A stretch of DNA of 64,000 bases from Pseudomonas kuykendallii (GTDB taxonomy: Bacteria; Pseudomonadota; Gammaproteobacteria; Pseudomonadales; Pseudomonadaceae): positions 62,001 to 126,000 of the forward strand of contig NZ_FNNU01000003.1 of the NCBI RefSeq assembly GCF_900106975.1, read 5' to 3'. Positions 46,471-55,607 of the stretch are shown here, one piece after another (position 1 is the stretch's first letter; each line of letters starts with the position of its first letter). Under the pieces are notes generated by a model. It saw nothing but the letters and a program-made list of their open reading frames with translations, was not told the DNA's origin and searched no databases. The position numbers and the translations under genes were made by a program.

Positions 46471-47751
46471 ATGAACCATGCCATGCCCTTGCTCGGGTGC
46501 ATCGCTGACGATTTCACCGGAGCCACCGACCTGGCCAATACCCTGGTGCGCCAGGGCATGCGCACCGTCCAGACCATCGGCATCCCAGGCCAGGAATTGT
46601 CCGAAGCCCTCGAAGCGGACGCGCTGATCGTCGCGCTCAAGTCACGCATGGCCCCGGTCGAAGAGGCCGTCGCGCAGTCCCTCGCCGCGCTGCACTGGCT
46701 GCGCGAACGCGGTTGCCGACAGTTCATGTTCAAGTACTGCTCGACCTTCGACTCCACCGAGCGGGGCAACATCGGCCCGGTCACCGAGGCGCTGCTCGAC
46801 GCCCTCGGCAGCGATTTCACCGTCGCCTGCCCGGCCTTTCCCGAAGCCGGGCGCACGCTGTTCCGCGGCCACCTGTTCGTGCAGGACGCGCTGCTCAGCG
46901 AATCCGGCATGGAGCATCACCCGCTGACGCCGATGACCGACGCCAACCTGGTGCGCTTCCTCGGCCGGCAGACCAAACTCCCGGTCGGCCTGCTGCGCTA
47001 CGACCAAATCGCCGCCGGTGCCGCCGCGACCCGCGCCGGCATCGACGCACTGCGCCAGGCCGGCACCCGCATCGCCATCGCCGATGCGCTGTCCAACGCC
47101 GACCTGCTGACCCTGGGCGAAGCCTGCCGCGATTTGCCGCTGATCACCGGCGGCTCGGGGATCGCCCTCGGCCTGCCGGAAAACTTCCGCCGCTCCGGTC
47201 TGCTGCTGAGCCAGAATGCCGCCACTCTCGAAATCCTGCCCGGCCGTGGCGTGGTGCTCGCCGGCAGTGCCTCCCGGGCCACCAACGCCCAGGTCGCCGC
47301 CTGGCTCGACGCCGGGCGCCCCGCCCTGCGCATCGATCCCCTAGCGCTCGCCCGCGGCGAGGCGGTGGTGGCCGGCGCCCTGGCCTTCGCCGAGCGCGAC
47401 GAGCCGGTGCTGATCTATGCTACCAGCGCGCCGGAAGAGGTTCGCGCGGTACAGCAGCAACTGGGTGTGGAACGCGCCGGCACGCTGGTGGAGCAGGCCC
47501 TCGGCGAAATCGCCCGGCAGCTCTACGAGACCGGCGTGCGGCACTTCGTGGTCGCCGGCGGCGAGACCTCCGGAGCGGTGGTCCAGGCGCTGGGCGTGCA
47601 GGCACTGCGCATCGGCGAACAGATCGATCCCGGCGTGCCGGTGACCGGCGCCATCGGCCTGGAGGCGCGCCTGGCGCTGAAGTCCGGCAACTTCGGCGGC
47701 GTCGGGTTCTTCGCCAAAGCCCTGGAGCAACTTGCCGGAGCCTCGTCATGA
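46471..47751 (+). CDS. otnK: DUF1537 four-carbon acid sugar kinase (3-oxo-tetronate kinase, OtnK-like)
   Basis: A 426-residue ATP-dependent kinase of the family shown to phosphorylate C4 acid sugars. OtnK makes 3-oxo-tetronate 4-phosphate. The N-terminal domain opens with LGCIADDFTGATDLANTLVRQG (about 6-27). The C-terminal nucleotide domain has VVAGGETSGAVVQALGV (about 355-371) and PVTGAIG. It is the first gene of a pair with the class II aldolase; the stop overlaps the next start (ATGA). Together they would convert an oxidised tetronate to dihydroxyacetone phosphate and CO2. The exact isomer used is not clear from sequence. Confidence 0.88.
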   Translation: MNHAMPLLGCIADDFTGATDLANTLVRQGMRTVQTIGIPGQELSEALEADALIVALKSRMAPVEEAVAQSLAALHWLRERGCRQFMFKYCSTFDSTERGNIGPVTEALLDALGSDFTVACPAFPEAGRTLFRGHLFVQDALLSESGMEHHPLTPMTDANLVRFLGRQTKLPVGLLRYDQIAAGAAATRAGIDALRQAGTRIAIADALSNADLLTLGEACRDLPLITGGSGIALGLPENFRRSGLLLSQNAATLEILPGRGVVLAGSASRATNAQVAAWLDAGRPALRIDPLALARGEAVVAGALAFAERDEPVLIYATSAPEEVRAVQQQLGVERAGTLVEQALGEIARQLYETGVRHFVVAGGETSGAVVQALGVQALRIGEQIDPGVPVTGAIGLEARLALKSGNFGGVGFFAKALEQLAGASS

Positions 47752-48386
47752 GCCGCGAACACGCGCTGCGCGAAGAAATCTGCACGGTCGGCATCAGCCT
47801 CTACCAGCGCGGCTACACCGTGGGCAGCGCCGGCAACATCAGCGCGAGGCTGGATGACGGCTGGCTGATCACCCCCACCGACGCCTGCCTCGGGCGTCTG
47901 GACCCGGTGGCGATCGCCAAGGTGAACCTGCACGGCGAATGGGTCTCCGGCGACAGGCCCTCGAAGACCCTGGCGCTGCATCGGCGGGTCTACGAACGCA
48001 ATCAAGGTGTCGGCGGCGTGGTGCACACGCATTCCACCGCGCTGGTGGCGCTTACCCTGTCCGGTGTCTGGAGCCGCGAGGACATCCTGCCGCCGATCAC
48101 GCCCTATCAGGTGATGAAAGTCGGCCACCTGCCGCTGATCGATTACTGCCGGCCCGGCTCGCCACAGGTCGCCAAACGGGTCGCCGCGCTGGCCACCCAG
48201 GTGCGCGGCGTGATGCTCGAACGCCTCGGCCCGGTGATCTGGGAATCCAGCGTGTCGCGCGCCAGCTATGCCCTGGAGGAACTGGAAGAAACCGCCAAGC
48301 TGTGGCTGATGAGCGACCCGCGCCCGGCGCCCCTGGGCGAAGACGCCCTGCGCGAACTGGCGGAGGTGTTCGGCACCCCGTGGTAG
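47748..48386 (+). CDS. otnC: Class II aldolase-like 3-oxo-tetronate 4-phosphate decarboxylase (OtnC-like)
   Basis: A 212-residue zinc enzyme of the class II aldolase/adducin fold. GSAGNISAR (about 25-33), the catalytic Glu/Gly region, the metal-binding VVHTHSTALVAL (about 92-103) and MKVGHLPLIDY are seen. In DUF1537 pathways this protein decarboxylates 3-oxo-tetronate 4-phosphate to dihydroxyacetone phosphate. Translational coupling with the kinase supports that role. No OtnI isomerase is present. The gene is followed by a strong terminator. Confidence 0.87.
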   Translation: MSREHALREEICTVGISLYQRGYTVGSAGNISARLDDGWLITPTDACLGRLDPVAIAKVNLHGEWVSGDRPSKTLALHRRVYERNQGVGGVVHTHSTALVALTLSGVWSREDILPPITPYQVMKVGHLPLIDYCRPGSPQVAKRVAALATQVRGVMLERLGPVIWESSVSRASYALEELEETAKLWLMSDPRPAPLGEDALRELAEVFGTPW

Positions 48387-48403
48387 ATTGGCGCGCATGA
48401 AAA

Positions 48404-48426
48404 AACGGGCCATGAGCCCGTTCTTT
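48404..48426. terminator. Rho-independent terminator
   Basis: Stem AACGGGC / GCCCGTT with a 5-base loop, an A run before and CTTT after, separates the aldolase gene from the convergent DUF2937 gene. It could act in both directions. Confidence 0.75.
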
Positions 48427-48442
48427 CGTTACCCGCGGACGG

Positions 48443-48967
48443 CTAGCGCCAGTGCCGCTGATGCGCCCGGCGCTGGCGGCCCACGCCGAACGCCGCGCCG
48501 ACCAGCAGCAACAGGCTTTCCACCACCCACGCCAGCAGCAGCGCACAGACGATGCCCCAGGCGATCGCCTCGGGCACCAACGGCACCTGGTAGTCGTAGG
48601 CGGCGAGGGTTTCCGCGCGCAGCTCCGGATCGGCCTTCGCCACCACGTGCCAGGCGCGCGCATACCAGGGTTTGCGCATCGCCTGCGCTTCCTCTTCGAG
48701 CAGCGCCGAGCGATCCACCAGGGTCGCCACGCTCTGCGCGTCGCTGCGCATCACCGGGTCCTGGCTTTCGCGGTAATGCGTCACCAGCGCCTGCAGGTCG
48801 CCCTGAAAGAAGCGCCCGGCGGTGGCCCGGAAGCCTTCCAGCGCCTTGGCCGCCTCGATGCGATGCGCTTCCACCCGATTGGCATAGTCGGCGATGAAGC
48901 CGGGCACCTGGACGCCCACCAGCAGACCGACCGCGAACAGCATCAAGCGCAAGTAACTTCTCAACAT
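48443..48967 (-). CDS. DUF2937 family membrane protein
   Basis: A 174-residue protein with an N-terminal hydrophobic helix (about 5-22) and a C-terminal one (about 136-160). Between them is a helical periplasmic stretch (YANRVEAHRIEAAKALEGF). This is the DUF2937 layout. No function is known to me. It lies 30 bp downstream of the glutamine amidotransferase gene on the same strand and may be cotranscribed. Confidence 0.72.
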   Translation of the reverse strand: MLRSYLRLMLFAVGLLVGVQVPGFIADYANRVEAHRIEAAKALEGFRATAGRFFQGDLQALVTHYRESQDPVMRSDAQSVATLVDRSALLEEEAQAMRKPWYARAWHVVAKADPELRAETLAAYDYQVPLVPEAIAWGIVCALLLAWVVESLLLLVGAAFGVGRQRRAHQRHWR

Positions 48968-48997
48968 CCAGCTCTCCTTGTGGGTGTGAAAACGGAC

Positions 48998-49783
48998 TCA
49001 GTCCGACAGCGTGTCGCAACCCTCTGCAATGCACTCGCCCCCGCGCCACAGGGTCCACTGACCCGGCTGATGGACGATCCAGTCTTCGTTATCGGTCAGT
49101 GCCTCGGTGGCCAGCACGGTGACCACGTCGTTGGGCGTGGTTTCGGCCTGGAAGTCCACGGTCAGGTCGGCATCCTTCAGGCGCGCCGGGCCGAACGGCG
49201 CGCGGCGGGTGATCTGCACCAGCTTCGTCGAACAGCAGCTGAACAACCAGTCGCCGTCGCTGAGCAGGCAATTGAACACCCCTTTGCGGCGGTATTCGCG
49301 ACACGCCTCGATCAGCGTCGGCAGCAGCGCCTCGATATCGGCGGGCTCGGGAAATGCGGCGCGCAGGCGGTTGAGCAGGTCGCAGAAGGCCGCTTCGCTG
49401 TCGGTGTCGCCCACCGGGCGGTAGAAGCCGGGCGCGGGCTGGAAATCCGCCAGCTGGCCGTTGTGCGCGAAGCACCAGTTGCGCCCCCACATCTCGCGGA
49501 CGAAGGGATGGGTATTGGCCAGCGCGACCTTGCCGACGTTGGCCTGACGGATGTGGCCGATGACCACCTCGCTCTTGATCGGGTACTGCTGCACCAGCCG
49601 TGCGACCTCGGATTCGGCGCTCGCCGAGGGATCCTGGAACAGCCGCAGGCCACGCCCCTCGTAGAAACCTATGCCCCAGCCGTCACGGTGGGGGCCGGTG
49701 CGGCCGCCGCGCTGCATCAGCCCGGTGAAGCTGAAGACGATATCCGTCGGCACGTTGGCGCTCATGCCCAGCAGCTCACACAT
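48998..49783 (-). CDS. Class II glutamine amidotransferase (YafJ-like)
   Basis: A 261-residue Ntn-hydrolase. The catalytic cysteine is Cys 2 (MCELLGMS), exposed after Met removal. [12 protein letters not shown] (about 32-43), GHIRQANVG and [11 protein letters not shown] line the glutamine site. The acceptor is unknown for this YafJ-type group. A downstream membrane gene (DUF2937) may share the transcript. Confidence 0.88.
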   Translation of the reverse strand: MCELLGMSANVPTDIVFSFTGLMQRGGRTGPHRDGWGIGFYEGRGLRLFQDPSASAESEVARLVQQYPIKSEVVIGHIRQANVGKVALANTHPFVREMWGRNWCFAHNGQLADFQPAPGFYRPVGDTDSEAAFCDLLNRLRAAFPEPADIEALLPTLIEACREYRRKGVFNCLLSDGDWLFSCCSTKLVQITRRAPFGPARLKDADLTVDFQAETTPNDVVTVLATEALTDNEDWIVHQPGQWTLWRGGECIAEGCDTLSD

Positions 49784-49908
49784 GGGCGGGCCTCGGCAGC
49801 GGCGGCGTGGCGACGAAGGGGGGGCGAATCGGATTCATGGGCGCTCCTGGTAAGCAGGAGGCCATGCTGACCGGCTCCGCGCGTGGGCGCAAGCCGCCGT
49901 ATGGCAAT

Positions 49909-50358
49909 CTATACGCGCGGTTCGACGCGGCTCTCGCGGCGCGGGCGCTCGACGTCCGGGTCCATCCGCTCGCGCAGGGTGCGCGGGTCTTCCACCGCTT
50001 CCTCGCGGGCCCGTTTGCGATTGCGCAGCCAGCGCTCCACCGGCCAGCGCAGCAGCACGAACAGCAGGTAGACGACGAAGGCAATCAGGCCGTACATGCT
50101 CAGGTCGGCGACCGCCTTCCAGACGTTGTTGCCGACCTTGAAGGCGAGGTCCAGCGCGGTGATGGCGATGGCCGGGGCGAACAGCTCCTTGCCCGGGTCG
50201 ACGATGGTCGGCGTCAGCAGCAGCACCGCGATCACCAGCCGCAGCGGCTCGCGCAGGTAGCGCCACATCCAGCCGGTGAGTTGGAACACCACCGCCAGGC
50301 AACCGAGTGCGGCGATGCCGTAGACGGCCCAGGCGAGGAGGTAGTCGTGTTCGTTCAT
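49909..50358 (-). CDS. Uncharacterised inner-membrane protein
   Basis: A 149-residue protein with three predicted helices (about 7-27, 38-55 and 82-100) and a strongly charged, arginine-rich C-terminal tail. I recognise no named domain, though such proteins are frequent in Pseudomonas. The start at 50358 (MNEHDYLLAWAVYG) sits before the first helix; a second ATG 5 codons upstream is possible. It is divergent from oligopeptidase B. Confidence 0.6.
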   Translation of the reverse strand: MNEHDYLLAWAVYGIAALGCLAVVFQLTGWMWRYLREPLRLVIAVLLLTPTIVDPGKELFAPAIAITALDLAFKVGNNVWKAVADLSMYGLIAFVVYLLFVLLRWPVERWLRNRKRAREEAVEDPRTLRERMDPDVERPRRESRVEPRV

Positions 50359-50458
50359 GTGGCGCTTCGGCATGGCCTGGCTGGCGAATGGGCGCCTATG
50401 ATAGCGGCTTTTCGCCGCGCAGACCTCCCGCCGCGGCGCCGCAACTTCGAGGATGAAC

Positions 50459-52492
50459 ATGTCCCACGCCCCCATCGCCCGCATCGACACGGATGCCCAG
50501 GACCCTTACCGCTGGCTGGAGAACCGCGACGCCCGGGAGGTGCTGGATTACCTGCACGCCGAGAACGACTGGACCGAGGCGCAGCTGGCCGACGGTGCCG
50601 AGCTGCGTGAGCGCCTGTTCGAGGAGATCAAGGCACGCATCCGCGAGACCGACCTGTCGCTGCCCACGCCCTGGGGCGCGTACCTCTACTACAGCCGCAC
50701 CCAGGCCGGCGACGAATACCCGCGGCACTATCGCTGCGCACGACCGGCCGGCGTTTCGCTGCAGGTCGACGACGGCAGCGAGGAGCTGCTGCTCGACCCC
50801 AACGCGCTGGCCGAGGGCGGCTACCTGTCGCTGGGCGCCTTCAGCATCAGCCCGGACCAGACGCGCCTGGCCTACAGCCTGGACACCCAAGGCGACGAGA
50901 TCTACCGGCTGTTCGTCAAGGATCTGGCCAGTGGCGCCGTCGAGGAACTGCCCTTCGACGACTGCGACGGCAGCCTGACCTGGGCCAACGACAGCCGCAC
51001 GCTGTTCTTCGGCGAACTGGATGCCACTCACCGCCCGCACAAGCTGTATCGCTACACGCTGGGCGACGCCGAGGCGGCGCTGGTGTTCAACGAGCCGGAC
51101 GGGCGCTTCTTCCTCAACTGCTATCGCTCGAGTTCCGAGCGCCAGCTGATCCTGCTGGCCAACAGCAAGACCACCTGTGAAGCCTGGGTGCTGGATGCCG
51201 ATCGGCCGCTACAGGCGTTCGTCTGCCTGGCACCACGCGAGGAAGGCCACGAGTACTACCCCGATCACGGGCGCATCGACGGCCAGTGGGCCTGGGTGGT
51301 GCGCAGCAACCAGGCCGGCATCAACTTCGCCCTGTACCGCGCCGAGGACGCCACGCCGACCCGCGAGCACTGGCAGGAACTGATCGGCCACGACCCGCAG
51401 CGGATGCTCGAGGAAGCCAGTCTCAACGCCGGTGGTTTCGTCCTCAGCCTGCGCGAGGGCGGCCTGCCGGTCATCCAGGTGCATCCGGTCGGGGCGCGGA
51501 GTTATCGCGTCGAGCTGCCGGATGCCGCCTACAGCCTCTACGGACAGGACTCGCTGGAATTCGACAGCCCCGTACTGCGGCTGCGCTACGAGGCGCTGAA
51601 CCGCCCGGCGCAGGTGCGCCAGCTGGACATCGCCAGCGGCGCTCAGACGGTGCTCAAGGAAACCCCGGTGGAAGGCCCGTTCGACGCCGACGCCTACGTC
51701 AGCCGGCGGCTTTGGGCCAAAGCGCCGGACGGCACCGCGATTCCCATCAGCCTGGTCGCGCGGCGCGACGTGCTCGGCCGCCCTGCCCCGCTGTATCTCT
51801 ACGGCTATGGCGCCTATGGCGAAAGCCTCGACCCGTGGTTCTCGCATGCCCGCCTGAGCCTGCTCGAACGCGGCTTCGTCTTCGCCATCGCCCATGTGCG
51901 CGGTGGCGGCGAGCTGGGCGAGGCCTGGTATCGCGGCGGCAAGCTGGAGCACAAGCAGAACACCTTCGATGACTTCATCGCCTGCGCCGAGCACCTGATC
52001 GCCGAGGGCTACACCCGCACCGAGCGCCTCGCCGTCAGCGGCGGCAGCGCCGGCGGGCTGCTGATCGGCGCGGTGCTCAACCAGCGTCCGGAGCTGTTCG
52101 CCGCGGCCATCGCCGAAGTGCCCTTCGTCGACGTGCTGAACAGCATGCAGAACCCCGACCTGCCGCTGACCGTGACCGAGTACGACGAATGGGGCGACCC
52201 GAGCGATGCGGCAGTGCACGCGCGCATCAAGGGCTACGCGCCCTACGAGAACGTGCGCGCCCAGGCCTATCCGGCGATCCTCGCCATCGCCGGTTACCAC
52301 GACAGTCGGGTGCAATACTGGGAAGCGGCGAAGTGGGTCGCCAAGTTGCGCGCCACGCGCAGCGACGACAACCTCCTGCTGCTCAAGACCGACTTCGGCG
52401 CCGGCCACGGCGGCATGAGCGGCCGCTACCAGGCGCTCAAGGATGTCGCGCTGGAATACGGCTTCCTGCTGAAGGTGCTGGGGCTGGCCTGA
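50459..52492 (+). CDS. ptrB: Oligopeptidase B (prolyl oligopeptidase family)
   Basis: A 677-residue cytosolic serine peptidase cutting short peptides after basic residues. The N-terminal beta-propeller (about 70-400) covers the C-terminal alpha/beta hydrolase. The nucleophile is Ser 530 in GGSAGG, the catalytic His lies in GAGHGG, and the propeller-hydrolase link has YGAYG. FAIAHVRGGGELGEAWYRGGK and EVPFVDVLNSM are diagnostic. The start at 50459 is six bases after GAGG; an ATG two codons earlier is unlikely. Followed by repeats. Confidence 0.92.
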   Translation: MSHAPIARIDTDAQDPYRWLENRDAREVLDYLHAENDWTEAQLADGAELRERLFEEIKARIRETDLSLPTPWGAYLYYSRTQAGDEYPRHYRCARPAGVSLQVDDGSEELLLDPNALAEGGYLSLGAFSISPDQTRLAYSLDTQGDEIYRLFVKDLASGAVEELPFDDCDGSLTWANDSRTLFFGELDATHRPHKLYRYTLGDAEAALVFNEPDGRFFLNCYRSSSERQLILLANSKTTCEAWVLDADRPLQAFVCLAPREEGHEYYPDHGRIDGQWAWVVRSNQAGINFALYRAEDATPTREHWQELIGHDPQRMLEEASLNAGGFVLSLREGGLPVIQVHPVGARSYRVELPDAAYSLYGQDSLEFDSPVLRLRYEALNRPAQVRQLDIASGAQTVLKETPVEGPFDADAYVSRRLWAKAPDGTAIPISLVARRDVLGRPAPLYLYGYGAYGESLDPWFSHARLSLLERGFVFAIAHVRGGGELGEAWYRGGKLEHKQNTFDDFIACAEHLIAEGYTRTERLAVSGGSAGGLLIGAVLNQRPELFAAAIAEVPFVDVLNSMQNPDLPLTVTEYDEWGDPSDAAVHARIKGYAPYENVRAQAYPAILAIAGYHDSRVQYWEAAKWVAKLRATRSDDNLLLLKTDFGAGHGGMSGRYQALKDVALEYGFLLKVLGLA

Positions 52493-52539
52493 GGAGAAAC
52501 CTGCGCGTCATCCGTAGATACCGCCTTCCCCAACGAATG

Positions 52540-52858
52540 CGTAGGGTGGATCGCGCCTCATCGATCCACCGGGCGGCGCAGCGGTGGATGAAAAGAGCGT
52601 CATCCACCCTACGTATGGCGGGGCATCGGTGAGCTCGTAGGGTGGATCGCGCCTCACCGATCCACCGGGCGCTGCAACGGTGGATGAAAAGAGCGTCATC
52701 CACCCTACATGTGACGGGGCATCAACGAACTCGTAGGGTGGATCGCGTTTCATCGATCCACCAGAGCGGTGCAATGATGAATGAAAGTGCCCGTAGGGTG
52801 GGCTTCAGCCCACCGGCGCCCCCAAGCGCTGTCGCGTGGGCTGAAGCCCACCCTACGA
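52540..52858. repeat. Cluster of four CGTAGGGTG-family elements
   Basis: Three GGATCGCG-flavour elements begin at 52540, 52636 and 52735; each is a head CGTAGGGTGGATCGCG with an inverted CATCCACC arm, the first two spaced 96 bp and nearly identical. A fourth, of the GGGCTTCAGCCC flavour, spans 52792-52858 and ends with the inverse CCCACCCTACG. They fill the space between ptrB and the BrkB-like gene. Confidence 0.88.
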
Positions 52859-52871
52859 GATCGCGCGCGAA

Positions 52872-53789
52872 TCAGGCATCGACCTTGGAACCGGTGGCCA
52901 CTTGCTCCGGCGGCGCGCCGTCGCCTTCGACCTTCTCGCCGGGATCCTTGCCTTCCGGATCGTGGTGCTCCAGCACGGCATTCAGCTCGGCGCCGAGCAG
53001 CAGCACCGCGGCGGAAATGTAGAAATACAGCAGCAGGATGATGATCGCGCCGATGGAGCCGTACAGCGCGTTGTAGTTGCCGAAGTTCTTCACGTAGAAA
53101 CCGAAGCCCACCGAGGCGGCGATCCACACCACCACCGCGAGCAGCGAGCCGGGAGTGATGAAGCGGAATTTCTGCTTCACGTCCGGCGCGACGTAGTACA
53201 CCACCGCCACCGCCACCACCATCAGCACGATCGCCACCGGCCAGCGCAGCAGGTTCCAGAGCATCACCATCACCTGCTCCAGACCGAACCAGTGGGCGAG
53301 CCAGTTCATCACGGTCGGACCGACCACCATCAGCCCGGCAGCGCTCAGCAGCAGCGCGGCCAGGCCGATGGTGTAGAGCACCGACAACGGGAAGCGCTTC
53401 CACGCCGGGCGGCCTTCCTTCACGTCGTAGGCCTTGTTCATCGCATCCATCGTCGAGCGCACCGCCGACGACGAGGTCCAGATCGCCACCACGATCCCCA
53501 CCGAGAACAGCCCGGATTCCTGCTGCTGGAAGCGGTCGATCGCCGGATTCAGCTGGTCCATCGCCTCGGTCGGCAGGAAGTAGGCGGCCTGCTCGCGCAG
53601 CCAGTCGAAGAACGTCGGCAGGTCGAGAAAGCTGATCAGCGCGATGAGGAACAACAGGAACGGGAACAGCGAGAAGAACATCTGGTAGGCCAGCGCCGAC
53701 GCGTAGGTCGGCATCTCGTCGTCGGCGAATTCCTTGATCACACGCTTGGCCAGCTGGAACAGACCGAGGCGATTCTTGATGGCGAACAT
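52872..53789 (-). CDS. YihY/BrkB-family inner-membrane protein
   Basis: A 305-residue membrane protein with about six helices. The family pattern is clear: DEMPTYASALAYQMFFSLFPFLLFL (about 24-48), WTSSSAVRSTMDAMNKAY and PGSLLAVVVWIAASVGFGFYV, with LYGSIGAIIILLLYFYISAAVLLLGAELNA (about 250-280). The C-terminus is hydrophilic and acidic. BrkB was once called a virulence factor/RNase BN, but the family role is unknown. The start at 53789 follows AAGGAAGG. Confidence 0.86.
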   Translation of the reverse strand: MFAIKNRLGLFQLAKRVIKEFADDEMPTYASALAYQMFFSLFPFLLFLIALISFLDLPTFFDWLREQAAYFLPTEAMDQLNPAIDRFQQQESGLFSVGIVVAIWTSSSAVRSTMDAMNKAYDVKEGRPAWKRFPLSVLYTIGLAALLLSAAGLMVVGPTVMNWLAHWFGLEQVMVMLWNLLRWPVAIVLMVVAVAVVYYVAPDVKQKFRFITPGSLLAVVVWIAASVGFGFYVKNFGNYNALYGSIGAIIILLLYFYISAAVLLLGAELNAVLEHHDPEGKDPGEKVEGDGAPPEQVATGSKVDA

Positions 53790-53939
53790 GTAGGCCCTTC
53801 CTTGTCGCAAAACGAAGTTAAAACTGGGACGACCACAACGCCGCGGAAGTTCTGCAACGACGCGCGCCGGCCATCCGGGCTGCGGAACAGCGCGGCGACA
53901 CGAGAGTCATGTTCTAGGTAACCCTTCAGGAGAACGACG

Positions 53940-54317
53940 ATGCTGATTCCCACCCAGAAAGAAGAAACCGGCGCCACCTCCACCTTCACCCCCGGCAGCG
54001 ATGCCGAGAAGAACGTGCACGGCTGGGAGCGCGCAGCCTCCATCGCCGGCGGCTTCGTGCTGTTGAGCAAGGGCCTGCGCCGCGGCGGCATCGGCGGCCT
54101 GCTGGAAGTGGCGATGGGCGGCATGGGCCTGGTGCGCGGCTTCACCGGGCGTTGCGCGGCGAAGAAGGTGCTGCGGGCGGCGAAGGAAGACGTGCGCGAT
54201 TTCAAGGTCGCCAGCGGCGGCAAGCTGGACCGCCTGTTCGAGAACGCAGACGCCGCGACCCGCAGCGCCACCGTCACCGGCAACGAATCGCTGAGCAGCC
54301 CGAAAGCCGGCGTCTGA
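53940..54317 (+). CDS. DUF2892 (YgaP-type transmembrane) protein
   Basis: A 125-residue protein. Residues about 28-75 form the DUF2892 pattern (HGWERAASIAGGFVLLSKGLRRGG then LLEVAMGGMGLVRGFTGRC), probably two short helices. A charged helical tail follows. AGGAG eight bases upstream supports the start. It is divergent from the BrkB-like gene and convergent with the peptidase gene. Function unknown. Confidence 0.7.
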   Translation: MLIPTQKEETGATSTFTPGSDAEKNVHGWERAASIAGGFVLLSKGLRRGGIGGLLEVAMGGMGLVRGFTGRCAAKKVLRAAKEDVRDFKVASGGKLDRLFENADAATRSATVTGNESLSSPKAGV

Positions 54318-54321
54318 GGCG

Positions 54322-55545
54322 CTAGCTGCCCGCCAGCAACGGCGTATCCAGCACCTTCGACGGTTCGCCGAGCAGGGTTTCGGCGATCGCCCGCACGTCG
54401 TCGGTGCTGACCTTGTCCAGGCGCATCAGGCCCTGGACGAGGTCGTCCAGCGACTGCCGCCCCTTGCTGGCCACGCGGATTTCCTGGTTCAGGTCCTCTA
54501 GCAACAGCACCGCCCGCGCCGTCACCGCGCCGCTGGAATGCTCGCCGCGCAGGCTGCTCACGTCGCGACTCCAACGCTGCAATTGCTCGCGCACCTTGTG
54601 ATAACGGGTCTCGCCGAGTCCGCCCGAACGGCGCAGCAACTCGATCGAGTAGTACTCGGCGATGCCCTCGCTGATCCAGTCGCTGTCGTCCGTATCGGTG
54701 ATCCGGGTGAACACGTGCACCAGTTCATGCAGCAGCGGGCTGGTGCCGTTCTCGCTGATCAGCGGCCGCTCGGCCTGCATGAAGAACGAGTTCGGCGCGG
54801 AAAGCCCGCCACGCCACATCGGCTCGCCGGCGCCGACGATCAGCAGCTTCTCCGGATCGCGCGGGAACGCCGCCTGCGCATGCGGCCAGACATAGGTGAG
54901 CAAGGTGATGATGTCCATCCGCCGCAGCCCCTCGCCGGTGGGTGCGGCGACGGTGACGTCGGTCTCGCCCAGACGCAGGCGCCGCGCACCGATCTTGCCG
55001 GCGAGAATCCAGCCGGTCGGCCGGTCGAAGCGGCGCCCCGGATTATCGATGCGAAAACGGTTCTTGCCGATCCGCGGCCAGCCGGTTTCCACGCTGTTCC
55101 AGCCCTCCGGCAACTCGAACTGCAGGCGCGACACCAGCTCGACGCCATCGGCCTGCGACAGGCGCGCCGCCGGCACCAGGTCGTCGCCGCGCAGCAGCGC
55201 CCAGTCGGCGGTCATCCGCGCGTCGTAGGCGCCCGATTCGCGACGATGGCTGACGCGCACCCGGTAGTTCAGCGTCGCCGCGCCGCGCGAAGGTTTCCAC
55301 AGCCCGTGGTCGCCGCTCAGACGCCAGTCGCCGTCGGCCTTGAAGTCGCTGTACGCCCCGCTGGTGCCGAGGTCGAGTTCCAGCTCGCGAACCACTTCGC
55401 CCTTCGCCAGCCGCAGACTGACCTCGGCCTCATCGGCCTGCGGCAGGAAACGCACGGAGTAGTCCAGGTCGACCTTCTTCGCCGCCAGGACGCAGGAGGT
55501 GAAGACGAACAGCAGGCAGCAGGGCAACCAGCGGAGTGAGGGCAT
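54322..55545 (-). CDS. Secreted gluzincin-type zinc peptidase (M61-like)
   Basis: A 407-residue exported protein with a signal peptide (about 1-21). The N-terminal half is beta-rich. In the C-terminal half HELVHVF (about 270-276, an HExxH zinc site) is followed 20 residues later by EGIAEYYSIEL, giving the third ligand Glu of gluzincins. This layout fits the M61 glycyl-aminopeptidase-like clan. The substrate is unknown. It is convergent with the DUF2892 gene, with 4 bp between the stops. Confidence 0.65.
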   Translation of the reverse strand: MPSLRWLPCCLLFVFTSCVLAAKKVDLDYSVRFLPQADEAEVSLRLAKGEVVRELELDLGTSGAYSDFKADGDWRLSGDHGLWKPSRGAATLNYRVRVSHRRESGAYDARMTADWALLRGDDLVPAARLSQADGVELVSRLQFELPEGWNSVETGWPRIGKNRFRIDNPGRRFDRPTGWILAGKIGARRLRLGETDVTVAAPTGEGLRRMDIITLLTYVWPHAQAAFPRDPEKLLIVGAGEPMWRGGLSAPNSFFMQAERPLISENGTSPLLHELVHVFTRITDTDDSDWISEGIAEYYSIELLRRSGGLGETRYHKVREQLQRWSRDVSSLRGEHSSGAVTARAVLLLEDLNQEIRVASKGRQSLDDLVQGLMRLDKVSTDDVRAIAETLLGEPSKVLDTPLLAGS

Positions 55546-55607
55546 CGCAGTGAAATCCCATGGAGTCTGTCGGTGTCGGTCAGCGCCCTGCGGGCGGCGG
55601 CCGAGTA

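Noticed and set aside
52437-52774. Short frames encoding peptides such as MDDALFIHR in the repeat clusters (also at 59.8 kb)
   Set aside because: They are translations of the palindromic repeats and recur only because the DNA repeats recur.
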